Shown here one piece after another: positions 1 through 5,991 of a DNA stretch of 5,991 bases (positions are counted from its first letter, which is position 1; each line of letters opens with the position of its first letter). A model generated the notes under the pieces. That model had not been told where the DNA came from, made no database searches, and saw only the letters and a list, made by a program, of their open reading frames with translations. Source of the stretch: Acidobacteriota bacterium (GTDB lineage: Bacteria > Acidobacteriota > Terriglobia > Acidiferrales > UBA7541); NCBI GenBank assembly GCA_003131985.1, contig PKWH01000163.1:1-5991 (forward strand). The letters are read 5' to 3'. The translations under genes and the position numbers were made by a program.

Positions 1-2
1 AA

Positions 3-1223
3 AAAGTTCCGGAAGTAACGCCCGCAAACCCGTTTGACGAATTTGATTTCGGATCCTTCTTCACCCAGTACCTCGATTCTGGAGCGGAGAGGATTTCCAA
101 TAGCGAACGCGAGGAGATTGAAAAGCCTTCTTTCGATAAGTTTCTCTCTTCGCCCCAGAGTCTTGCCGACCATCTGAACTGGCAACTCAGCGTGAGCATC
201 TGTACCGAAACCGTGCGCAAAATCGCCGAATCGATTGTCGGCAACCTGGATGAGAACGGCTACCTCACCGCGTCACTCGACGAACTAGCGCAGGCGGGCA
301 ATTATTCCATGGACGATGTGGAAGAAGCGCTGGCCATGGTGCAGGAGTTCGACCCGCCGGGAATCGGCGCGCGCGATCTGCAGGAATGCCTGCTGATGCA
401 GCTCAAGCTAATCGATCCGCAGAATACGCTGGCGCAGCAAATCATCGCCGATCATCTGAAGTTACTCCAGAACAACCAGCTCAAAGAAGTAGCGCGCGCA
501 TTGAACCGGCCGGTGGAACTGGTGAAGCGCGCCGTGGACGTGATCAAGCGGCTCGATCCGCGGCCCGGATTGCGCTACAACCGCATCGAACCTAGGCTGG
601 TCGAGCCGGACGTTCAATTTCGAAAAGTGGATGGCGAGTGGCAGGCGTTTATGAATGACGACGACTTGCCGCAGCTTCGCCTGAATCCGACCTATCGTCG
701 CCTTTTGTCGCGCGACGCAGCCGATCGCGACGTGCGTAATTACGTGAAAGAGCGCTTTACCGCCGCGATTCAGTTGATGAAAAATATCGAACAGCGCAAG
801 CATACGATTCAGCGCGTTTGCCAGTCGATTCTCCGCCGCCAGGGCGATTTTCTGGACTACGGCGCGGATCAGTTGAAGCCCATGATGATCAAAGAGGTCG
901 CCGAGGAAGTTGGCGTGCACCCCTCCACGGTCAGCCGCGCGGTTGCGAATAAATATGTGCATACGCCGCAAGGTGTGCTGGAACTGCGCTACTTCTTCAG
1001 CGAGTCGGTGAACGGGCCGCAGGGAAGCGAAATGTCGCTGCTTTCGCTCAAGCGGCGCGTGAAGAAAATGATCGAGGACGAAGACACTTCCCATCCGCTG
1101 ACTGACGAGCAGATTACAAAAAAGCTGAGCGACGAAGGCATTCACGTCACCCGCCGTACCGTCGCGAAATATCGCGAAGACCTACGCATTCCCAGCACGC
1201 ACCGCCGACGGGTAAAGGCTTAG
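3..1223 (+). CDS. rpoN: RNA polymerase sigma-54 factor RpoN, 5'-truncated by the window edge
   Basis: Sigma-54 directs core RNA polymerase to -24/-12 promoters that need an AAA+ activator ATPase to open. The frame is open from base 3 to the TAG at 1221-1223, giving 406 visible residues; full proteins are about 470-500, so the N-terminal activator-interacting Region I is probably what is missing. Visible parts, in order: an acidic linker (about residues 1-45, NPFDEFDFGSFF-like); the core-binding domain, beginning near SLADHLNWQL and including GNLDENGYL and the DPPGIGARDLQECL signature; a helix-turn-helix (IKEVAEEVGVHPSTVSRAV, bases 888 to about 950); and the C-terminal RpoN box TRRTVAKYRE (bases 1149-1178), which reads -24 promoter DNA. 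The box carries Thr where Ala is usual at its first position. A GTG at 192 could be mistaken for the start, but recognisable sigma-54 sequence continues upstream of it. rapZ follows after 10 bases, suggesting co-transcription. Confidence 0.96.
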   Translation, partial: KVPEVTPANPFDEFDFGSFFTQYLDSGAERISNSEREEIEKPSFDKFLSSPQSLADHLNWQLSVSICTETVRKIAESIVGNLDENGYLTASLDELAQAGNYSMDDVEEALAMVQEFDPPGIGARDLQECLLMQLKLIDPQNTLAQQIIADHLKLLQNNQLKEVARALNRPVELVKRAVDVIKRLDPRPGLRYNRIEPRLVEPDVQFRKVDGEWQAFMNDDDLPQLRLNPTYRRLLSRDAADRDVRNYVKERFTAAIQLMKNIEQRKHTIQRVCQSILRRQGDFLDYGADQLKPMMIKEVAEEVGVHPSTVSRAVANKYVHTPQGVLELRYFFSESVNGPQGSEMSLLSLKRRVKKMIEDEDTSHPLTDEQITKKLSDEGIHVTRRTVAKYREDLRIPSTHRRRVKA

Positions 1224-1233
1224 CGCTCCGGCC

Positions 1234-2124
1234 GTGAAGCGCACGCCCAGAGATCGAACTCGCGACGCACACCACTTAGTCCTCCTCACCGGACTTTCCG
1301 GTTCCGGCAAAGGTTCCGTCTTAAATACTTTCGAAGACCTGGGCTTTTACTGCGTCGATAACCTGCCCGTCGCGCTGATTCCGAAATTTAGCGAACTCTA
1401 CGTAGAAGGCGGTGAGATTGAGCGCGCCGCGCTACTGGTTGACGCACGCGAAGGCGAACAGATCGATAAGCTGCCCGGCATTTATCGCCAGCTCGAGAAT
1501 GAGCATCCGGCGACCCTCGTATTCATTGAGGCCAGCGACGAAGCCTTGATGCGGCGCTTCAGCGAGACGCGGCGCCCGCATCCGCTGGGACGCGACGGCT
1601 CGATCGCTGAAGGAATACGCGAAGAGCGCCGGCGGATGGCTCCGATTCGACGGCTGGCAGACGTCGTGATTGACACGACGAAATTCAACGTGCACGAATT
1701 GCGCCAGTTCATCATCGACCGTTTTCAAAATCCCGGACGGCGGCCGCTGCTTGTCTCGGTGGTGAGCTTTGGATATCGCTATGGAATTCCGGCGGAAGCA
1801 GATCTGGTGTTCGACGTGCGCTTTCTCCCCAACCCGCACTTTGTGCCGCGTTTGCGACCTTTCAGCGGGAAAGATCCGCGTGTGGCGCGTTACATTCGTT
1901 CCTTCACGCAAACGGGCGAGTTCCTGCGCCGAATCGAAAGCTTGCTGCTGTATTTGATTCCGCACTACATTCAGGAAGGAAAAAGCTATTTGACGGTTGC
2001 GCTGGGATGCACTGGGGGGCGGCACCGGTCAGTGGCGCTGGCAGAAATAATCAAACGGGCGGTCAAGAAAAGAGGTTATTCGGCAAAGGTCGTGCACCGC
2101 GACCTCGACAAAACCGTATCTTGA
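1234..2124 (+). CDS. rapZ: RapZ / YvcJ family P-loop nucleotide-binding RNase adaptor
   Basis: In E. coli, RapZ senses glucosamine-6-phosphate and presents the small RNA GlmZ to RNase E, thereby controlling GlmS, the entry enzyme for peptidoglycan and LPS amino sugars; Gram-positive relatives (YvcJ) bind and hydrolyse nucleotides. The 296-residue length is close to the family norm. Visible are the Walker A motif GLSGSGKGS (residues 20-28), the family signature DLGFYCVDNLP (35-45), the ETRRPHPL segment, SFGYRYGIP followed by ADLVFDVRFLPNP, and the C-terminal GCTGGRHRSV motif. The C-terminus is basic (IKRAVKKRG), as expected of the RNA- and ligand-binding end. The start is GTG, chosen because no ATG lies near and the family motif begins soon after; no clear Shine-Dalgarno precedes it. 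It lies 10 bases after rpoN, so translational coupling is plausible. Family assignment is secure. Whether it acts on a GlmZ-like RNA in this organism is unknown. Confidence 0.95.
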   Translation: MKRTPRDRTRDAHHLVLLTGLSGSGKGSVLNTFEDLGFYCVDNLPVALIPKFSELYVEGGEIERAALLVDAREGEQIDKLPGIYRQLENEHPATLVFIEASDEALMRRFSETRRPHPLGRDGSIAEGIREERRRMAPIRRLADVVIDTTKFNVHELRQFIIDRFQNPGRRPLLVSVVSFGYRYGIPAEADLVFDVRFLPNPHFVPRLRPFSGKDPRVARYIRSFTQTGEFLRRIESLLLYLIPHYIQEGKSYLTVALGCTGGRHRSVALAEIIKRAVKKRGYSAKVVHRDLDKTVS

Positions 2125-2149
2125 AATTTGGTGAGCTGCGTTCGGATTG

Positions 2150-2153
2150 AGGA
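2150..2153 (+). promoter_or_regulatory. Shine-Dalgarno-like AGGA for the ABC exporter
   Basis: AGGA sits in the 37-base gap after rapZ, inside the longer string TTGAGGA, and is 8 bases before a TTG at 2162. It is the best ribosome-binding match near this gene and is the reason for preferring the 2162 start over TTG 2147 (which overlaps the motif) and ATG 2195 (which has no comparable motif upstream). The site is weak and short, so it guides rather than settles the choice. Confidence 0.45.
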
Positions 2154-2161
2154 TCTTCCAT

Positions 2162-4042
2162 TTGGCTTCTGAAATAAAAGACAACGCTTCCAACATGACG
2201 CAGGGAGAGGAATTTCGGCGATTGCTTCGCTACCTCTCGCCCTACACGGGGCTGCTTGCTATCGGCGTCGTTCTGATGGCGGCTATGGGTATTGCCGAAG
2301 GGCTGGTACCGCTGGCCATCAAGCCCGCTCTCGATGTGGTGCTGAATCCACAGTCTAGCCTGCAAAAACTAGTCCTCTTTCAAATTCCATTCACAAACCG
2401 CATCGTGTACATGAACGATTTTGTTCCCTCGCGGGTGCACCACGTGTGGTCAGTTTTTGCGCTCGCCCTGCTGTTCATCTTTTTGTTCAAGGCGATTGCC
2501 GAATATTTTGGCAGCACGTTGATTCAATATGTAGGACTGTGCTCCGTTACAGATCTGAGGAACAACGTTTACCGCAAGGTCGTGCAGCAGCCCGTCGGTT
2601 TTTTTCATCACAATCCCGTCGGGCGCGTAATGTCCGCGGTGATCAGCGATATCGAACAGTTGCGAAGCGCTTTCTCGGATTACATGGCTGATTTTTTTCG
2701 CCAGGTTTTCAATCTGATCGCGTTTGTAAGCGTGCTCTTGCTCATCGATTGGCGCATGGCTATTGGCTCTGCTGTTCTCGTTCCGCTGGTGGTTTGGCCT
2801 GTCGCGAAATTAACCCGCAGAATTCGGCGTTCTACGGAAAAGAGCCGCTCTCGGCTTGCGGACCTCAGCCAGATACTTCAGGAAACGATCAGCGGAAACC
2901 GCGTGGTGAAAGCCTTCGGAATGGAAGGTTTCGAGATTCGTAAATTTCAAGCCGCCGCTCGAAGCTTGCTGCGGGAAAACATGCGCTGGATTCGCGCGAT
3001 GGCCGCCAGCGGGCCGATCATGGACGTCCTGGGAGCGGTGGTCGTCGCAATGATCCTTTTCTTTGCGCGTGGTGAAATCAAAGCAAACCGCATGTCTATT
3101 GGGTCTTTCGGGGCATTCACTTTTGCTCTCTTCAAGGCCTACGAGCCGATCAAGCGGATCGGCGGGATTTATCAACTTTTCGTTCAGGCGCTGGGGACTT
3201 CTTTGCAGGTATTTAAACTTCTGGACCTGCCCGAAGAAAAACTCGATATGAAGGATGCGAAGGTGCTGCCGCGCCTCTCGCAATCTGTTGAATTTGAAGA
3301 CGCCAGCTTTACATATGACGATAGCGATACGCCGACCCTTCGAGATCTCAACCTTAAGATTCCAGCGGGAGCGGTGGTGGCGATAGTAGGATCGAGCGGC
3401 GCGGGCAAGACCACACTGGTCAATCTCCTTCCGCGTTTCTACGCCGCGACTTCAGGCGCCGTTCGCATCGACGGTCAGAACCTTCGCGAGGTAACCTTGC
3501 GCTCATTACGCGAGCAGATGGCCATCGTGACGCAAGAGACGATTCTTTTTAACGACACCATCTGGAACAATTTGTGTTACGGCCGGCCCGATATGCCGGA
3601 AGAAAAAGTGATTGCCGCAGCCAAAACGGCGCTGGCTCACGATTTCATCATGCAAATGCCCGCGGGATATCAGACCTTGATCGGCGATCGCGGCCAACGG
3701 CTTTCCGGTGGGCAACGCCAGCGCTTGGCTATCGCGCGCGCGTTGCTGAAAGACGCACCGATTCTGATTCTGGATGAAGCGACCTCGGAGCTTGATTCGG
3801 AATCGGAAATGCTGGTGCAGGACGCGCTGAACAATCTGATGACCGGCCGCACGGTGTTCGTGATCGCCCACCGGCTTTCAACTATTCGCCGCGCAGACTT
3901 GATTGCTGTGCTGGAAGGCGGCACAATCCGTGAGCTTGGTACGCATGAGGAACTTCTCGCGCGCGGCGGTGTGTACGCGCGTCTCTACGAGATGCAATTT
4001 CGCGACGTCGATACTGTGACGCGAGCGGCAGGCCCAGTCTAA
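2162..4042 (+). CDS. msbA: MsbA-type ABC exporter half-transporter (fused membrane and ATPase domains)
   Basis: An inner-membrane ABCB-type exporter in which each polypeptide carries six membrane helices and one ATPase, working as a homodimer; the closest named family is MsbA, which flips lipid A-core across the inner membrane. From the 2162 TTG it has 626 residues (E. coli MsbA is 582). Likely helices lie near residues 30-52, 96-119, 178-196, 199-216, 286-301 and 312-327, with a long first periplasmic loop. The ATPase is complete: Walker A GSSGAGKT (410-417), Q-loop Gln458, signature LSGGQ (514-518), Walker B ILILDE (534-539, catalytic Glu539) and H-loop His570. The start is uncertain: TTG 2147 or ATG 2195 are possible, and the ATG would give the more usual short cytoplasmic N-terminus (MTQGEEFRRLLRYL). 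Lipid A as substrate is inferred from similarity; export of another lipid or a drug cannot be excluded. Its stop is 2 bases before yicC. Confidence 0.9.
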   Translation: MASEIKDNASNMTQGEEFRRLLRYLSPYTGLLAIGVVLMAAMGIAEGLVPLAIKPALDVVLNPQSSLQKLVLFQIPFTNRIVYMNDFVPSRVHHVWSVFALALLFIFLFKAIAEYFGSTLIQYVGLCSVTDLRNNVYRKVVQQPVGFFHHNPVGRVMSAVISDIEQLRSAFSDYMADFFRQVFNLIAFVSVLLLIDWRMAIGSAVLVPLVVWPVAKLTRRIRRSTEKSRSRLADLSQILQETISGNRVVKAFGMEGFEIRKFQAAARSLLRENMRWIRAMAASGPIMDVLGAVVVAMILFFARGEIKANRMSIGSFGAFTFALFKAYEPIKRIGGIYQLFVQALGTSLQVFKLLDLPEEKLDMKDAKVLPRLSQSVEFEDASFTYDDSDTPTLRDLNLKIPAGAVVAIVGSSGAGKTTLVNLLPRFYAATSGAVRIDGQNLREVTLRSLREQMAIVTQETILFNDTIWNNLCYGRPDMPEEKVIAAAKTALAHDFIMQMPAGYQTLIGDRGQRLSGGQRQRLAIARALLKDAPILILDEATSELDSESEMLVQDALNNLMTGRTVFVIAHRLSTIRRADLIAVLEGGTIRELGTHEELLARGGVYARLYEMQFRDVDTVTRAAGPV

Positions 4043-4044
4043 AA

Positions 4045-4995
4045 ATGTCCGGCACAGGCTCTCAACCCATTTCCGCGACTCCTTTGAAACCGGCTGCGGC
4101 AGGCTTAAAGTCCATGACCGGTTACGCCCAGGCTCGTGCGGTAGAAAATGGCTGGAGTTTGCGCATAACAATTCGGAGCGTAAATCACCGCTTTCTGGAT
4201 TTGCATCTGCGCATGCCTGACGGTTTCGAGCCCCTCGAGCCGCGCATTCGCCAATTGATACGTGAGCGGATACGCCGCGGCCATCTGGATGTAACCGTGC
4301 ATTACGAGCTGGCCGGACCTTCCGCCGTCGGCGTGAATCAGGAAGTTGCAGCGGCCTATCTTCAAGCGGCGAACGCGCTGAGAAAACAATTTGGATTGCA
4401 GTCGGAGCCGGATGTGGCGTCTATCATGCGATTGCCCGGAGTGATAGGAGCGGCTTCCGCTTTGCTGGAAGGCGAACTGGAGCTGCTTGAAAAAGTGGTG
4501 TCGCGCTGCATGATTGAATCGCTCGATAAGCTTGACCGCATGCGCGGAGACGAAGCGACTCACTTGCGTCAGGATATGTCTGCGAGGCTTAAAAACATTG
4601 CGGCTATGGCGTCGAGTGTTGCAACGCTGGCCGAGCGAGCGCGCCCGGCGTTCGCGAAACGGCTGGAAACACGCCTGAAGGAACTTCTCGGGGAAGCGCA
4701 GCTTGATCCCGCTCGGTTAGCCCAGGAAGCCGCAATCGCTGCCGAACGCAGCGATGTTTCCGAAGAGCTGGCGCGTTTGCGCAGCCACGTGCAACAATTC
4801 GAGAGCTTGCTGGCAACTTCTTCCGACGTGGGCAAGAAATTGGATTTTCTGCTGCAGGAAATGCAGCGGGAAGCCAACACGTTGCTTTCGAAAACTCCCG
4901 GGAATGAAGCGGAGGGACTCGAAATCACGCGGCTCGCGCTGGAGATCAAATCCGAGATCGAAAAAATACGTGAACAAGTGCAGAACATAGAATGA
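4045..4995 (+). CDS. yicC: YicC/YloC family endoribonuclease
   Basis: A cytoplasmic protein of the YicC/YloC family (N-terminal YicC domain, C-terminal DUF1732). B. subtilis YloC has been reported as an endoribonuclease, and E. coli YicC promotes decay of the small RNA RyhB. The 316 residues carry the N-terminal hallmarks SMTGYA (23-28) and RSVNHRFLDL (44-53), a charged, helical middle, and the C-terminal hallmarks LQEMQREANTL...SK and REQVQNIE at the extreme end (309-316). Most relatives begin only a few residues before SMTG; here the ATG at 4045 adds about 20 residues rich in Ser, Pro and Ala. ATG 4114 is an internal alternative but would cut into the conserved motif. The segment after SK (TPGNEAEGLEIT) seems about five residues longer than in E. 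coli YicC. It starts 2 bases after the exporter stop and its own stop overlaps gmk as ATGA, so coupled translation is likely. Confidence 0.94.
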   Translation: MSGTGSQPISATPLKPAAAGLKSMTGYAQARAVENGWSLRITIRSVNHRFLDLHLRMPDGFEPLEPRIRQLIRERIRRGHLDVTVHYELAGPSAVGVNQEVAAAYLQAANALRKQFGLQSEPDVASIMRLPGVIGAASALLEGELELLEKVVSRCMIESLDKLDRMRGDEATHLRQDMSARLKNIAAMASSVATLAERARPAFAKRLETRLKELLGEAQLDPARLAQEAAIAAERSDVSEELARLRSHVQQFESLLATSSDVGKKLDFLLQEMQREANTLLSKTPGNEAEGLEITRLALEIKSEIEKIREQVQNIE

Positions 4996-5612
4996 GCAAA
5001 GCGGAGCCGTTGGTGCTCATCGTTTCAGGGCCGTCAGGTTCGGGGAAGTCCACGCTGGTCGAAAAGATTTTGCAGCTGCCCGGCACCATGCTGTCTGTTT
5101 CGTGCACTACACGGATGCCGCGCAAGACGGAGAGCGAAGGCAAGTGGTACAATTTCGTCACTGAGGCTGAATTCCAGGAGATGGTGGAACGGGGTGATTT
5201 TCTAGAGTACGCGCAAGTGTTCGGAAAGAACTGGTACGGCACTCCGAGCAAGTGGCTGAACGAAGCGCAGACTCAGAAAAAAGATCTGGTTCTAGAAATT
5301 GACGTGCAGGGAGCCTTGCAGGTGAAGCAGAAGCTGCCTGGCGCCGTAGCAGTTTTCGTTCTGCCGCCTTCCCGAACGGAGCTCGAACATCGTATCCGGG
5401 CGCGCGGGCAGGATTCGGAAGATGAAATTCGCCGGCGGCTTGAACGGGCACGGCAGGAAATGCTTAACTACAGCAGCTACGATTTCGCGATCATCAACGA
5501 CGATCTGGAGCGGGCGGGAACGGAAGTGCAGGCGATTGCGCTCGGATCGCGATTTCGAGTGCCGCGCAACGAAGAACGAATTCGCGAAATTCTGAAGTCC
5601 TTTGGAGGCTGA
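4992..5612 (+). CDS. gmk: Guanylate kinase
   Basis: Phosphorylates GMP to GDP using ATP, in the cytoplasm; essential for GTP and dGTP supply and for recycling GMP. The 206-residue length is typical. The P-loop GPSGSGKST is at residues 13-21. The GMP-binding region follows with SVSCTTRMPRKTE, WYNFV, GDFLEYAQVFG and YGTP. Next come the LVLEIDVQGAL strand, the LID-type segment ending in EIRRRLERARQE, and YDFAIINDDL near the C-terminus. The ATG is inside ATGA shared with the yicC stop and lacks an obvious Shine-Dalgarno, which points to termination-reinitiation by ribosomes leaving yicC. The yicC-gmk-rpoZ-coaBC order is widespread in bacteria and supports the call. Nothing in the catalytic motifs looks degraded. 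Confidence 0.98.
   Translation: MSKAEPLVLIVSGPSGSGKSTLVEKILQLPGTMLSVSCTTRMPRKTESEGKWYNFVTEAEFQEMVERGDFLEYAQVFGKNWYGTPSKWLNEAQTQKKDLVLEIDVQGALQVKQKLPGAVAVFVLPPSRTELEHRIRARGQDSEDEIRRRLERARQEMLNYSSYDFAIINDDLERAGTEVQAIALGSRFRVPRNEERIREILKSFGG
5604..5608 (+). promoter_or_regulatory. Shine-Dalgarno GGAGG for rpoZ
   Basis: GGAGG lies within the last two sense codons of gmk, 11 bases before the ATG at 5620. It is the strongest ribosome-binding match in the window. It supports ATG 5620 as the rpoZ start, against an in-frame TTG at 5602 that would place the motif inside the coding sequence. The spacing is a little long. Confidence 0.6.
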
Positions 5613-5619
5613 TCTGAAC

Positions 5620-5844
5620 ATGGCCGTGTTAAGAGATCCACCGGAAAGCCAGTTTGCGTACGTGGTAGTCGTCTCGCGCCGTGCGAGGCAATTGATGATC
5701 GGCGGGCGGCCGATGGTTGACAACCCTCGATCCCGCAAGACAACCCGTATCGCCGAAGAAGAACTGCTGAAAGGCCTGCTCGAGTATGAAGCGAAGGAAT
5801 TGAGCGGCGAGCCTGAAGACAAGGACGGAAAGCGGCGGAAGTAG
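5620..5844 (+). CDS. rpoZ: DNA-directed RNA polymerase omega subunit
   Basis: Omega is the small RNA polymerase subunit that aids folding and assembly of beta-prime; in some bacteria it contributes to the ppGpp site. The product from ATG 5620 is 74 residues, shorter than E. coli omega (91) but within the range seen in other phyla. Family features are the FAYVVVVSRRARQL segment, matching the usual (K/R)-V-x-x-A-x-RA-x-QL core, then GGRPMV, and RKTTRIAEEELLKG matching the K-x-x-x-IA-x-EE-x-x-x-G helix. The tail is highly charged (GEPEDKDGKRRK) and probably disordered. The position between gmk and coaBC is the classic one for rpoZ. The ATG is preferred over TTG 5602 because of the GGAGG upstream. 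The small size makes the call depend partly on context, but motif and context agree. Confidence 0.92.
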   Translation: MAVLRDPPESQFAYVVVVSRRARQLMIGGRPMVDNPRSRKTTRIAEEELLKGLLEYEAKELSGEPEDKDGKRRK

Positions 5845-5854
5845 CAGCCGCCGC
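5832..5854 (+). promoter_or_regulatory. Perfect 7-bp GC hairpin across the rpoZ stop codon
   Basis: GCGGCGG (5832-5838) and CCGCCGC (5848-5854) are perfect inverted repeats separated by a 9-base loop that contains the rpoZ TAG (5842-5844). The 3' arm ends 6 bases before the coaBC ATG. No T-run follows, so it is not a standard rho-independent terminator. A ribosome finishing rpoZ would melt it, so it could couple coaBC translation to rpoZ or mark an mRNA processing boundary. The base pairing is directly visible; the function is inferred. The 5' arm is also coding sequence for Arg codons, so chance is possible. Confidence 0.4.
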
Positions 5855-5860
5855 GACTAG

Positions 5861-5991
5861 ATGAAGATCGCGCTGGGCGTTACCGGAGGCGTTGCCGCTT
5901 ACAAAGCGGCGGAATTGGTGCGCCGCCTGCAGCAGGAAAAGTTGGACGTGCAGGTGGTAATGACGCGCTCGGCGCAGGAATTCATCACCCC
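5861..5991 (+). CDS. coaBC: Bifunctional phosphopantothenoylcysteine decarboxylase / synthetase CoaBC, 3'-truncated by the window edge
   Basis: CoaBC ligates cysteine to 4'-phosphopantothenate (CoaB) and then decarboxylates the product with FMN (CoaC), two successive steps of coenzyme A synthesis in the cytoplasm. Only the first 43 codons are present. They begin MKIALGVTGGVAAYKAAELV, the characteristic FMN-binding start of the CoaC flavoprotein domain, followed by RRLQQ, DVQVVMT and AQEFITP, all typical of the family. The frame is open to the right edge. Because the CoaB half is outside the window, a stand-alone CoaC-type flavoprotein decarboxylase cannot be strictly excluded, though the position after gmk-rpoZ strongly favours CoaBC. 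The start has no clear Shine-Dalgarno; it lies 16 bases after the rpoZ stop, behind the GC hairpin. Confidence 0.93.
   Translation, partial: MKIALGVTGGVAAYKAAELVRRLQQEKLDVQVVMTRSAQEFIT

Noticed and set aside
462..1145. A 227-codon open frame on the minus strand inside rpoN
   Set aside because: It lies wholly opposite conserved sigma-54 coding sequence, and its product has no recognisable motif and looks like an antisense shadow of a GC-rich gene.
192..1223. A complete gene starting at GTG 192
   Set aside because: The same frame is open back to base 3 and encodes recognisable sigma-54 linker and core-binding sequence upstream of the GTG, so this is an internal codon of a gene cut by the window edge.
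1432..2025. A 197-codon minus-strand frame inside rapZ
   Set aside because: It is fully antisense to conserved RapZ motifs, has no ribosome-binding site that I can see, and no family resemblance.
2121..2149. A possible sigma-70 promoter (TTGAAA as -35) ahead of the exporter
   Set aside because: At 17 bases spacing the -10 position reads GGATTG, a poor match, so I do not list it as a promoter.
5832..5865. Rho-independent terminator after rpoZ
   Set aside because: The stem is GC-rich but no T-run follows, and coaBC starts 6 bases later in the usual operon order.
1..5991. A sigma-54 -24/-12 promoter that would make the cluster autoregulated
   Set aside because: Reading through for TGGCAC...TTGC with correct GG-to-GC spacing found only mis-spaced partial matches inside coding sequence.
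1..5991. Mobile element, CRISPR, toxin-antitoxin or defence genes
   Set aside because: Every stretch longer than 40 bases is covered by a recognised housekeeping gene on the same strand, with even composition and no direct repeats or terminal inverted repeats noticed.

Overview
The window is a compact, entirely plus-strand run of seven housekeeping genes with almost no intergenic space. GC content is moderately high and looks even throughout. In order they are: the end of rpoN (sigma-54), rapZ, an MsbA-type ABC exporter, yicC, gmk, rpoZ, and the first 43 codons of coaBC. Protein sequence style and the order yicC-gmk-rpoZ-coaBC, with an ABC exporter and rapZ upstream, suggest a Gram-negative-type bacterium, most likely an acidobacterium (Acidobacteriota). 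That placement is inferred from general familiarity, not from any marker search.

Layout: 3-1223 is an rpoN reading frame open to the left edge, so the N-terminal activator-interacting region lies outside the window. rapZ (1234-2124, GTG start) follows after 10 bases. A 37-base gap with a Shine-Dalgarno-like AGGA leads into the exporter (about 2162-4042, TTG start favoured). yicC begins 2 bases after the exporter stop. gmk overlaps the yicC stop by four bases (ATGA). rpoZ has its GGAGG inside the last codons of gmk. coaBC starts 16 bases after rpoZ, just behind a perfect 7-bp GC hairpin that spans the rpoZ stop codon. No gene-free stretch exceeds 40 bases. I see no tRNA, rRNA, insertion sequence, CRISPR array, attachment site or convincing rho-independent terminator.

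The genes probably form one operon or two overlapping ones. The left half joins alternative-sigma transcription (RpoN), a GlcN6P/RNA-decay adaptor (RapZ) and an envelope lipid exporter. The right half joins an RNA-decay factor (YicC), GMP phosphorylation (Gmk), the RNA polymerase omega subunit and coenzyme A synthesis. I found no evidence of a new defence, mobile or biosynthetic system. The points worth a second look are gene-order differences from better-known clusters, the rpoZ/coaBC hairpin, and small departures in YicC.
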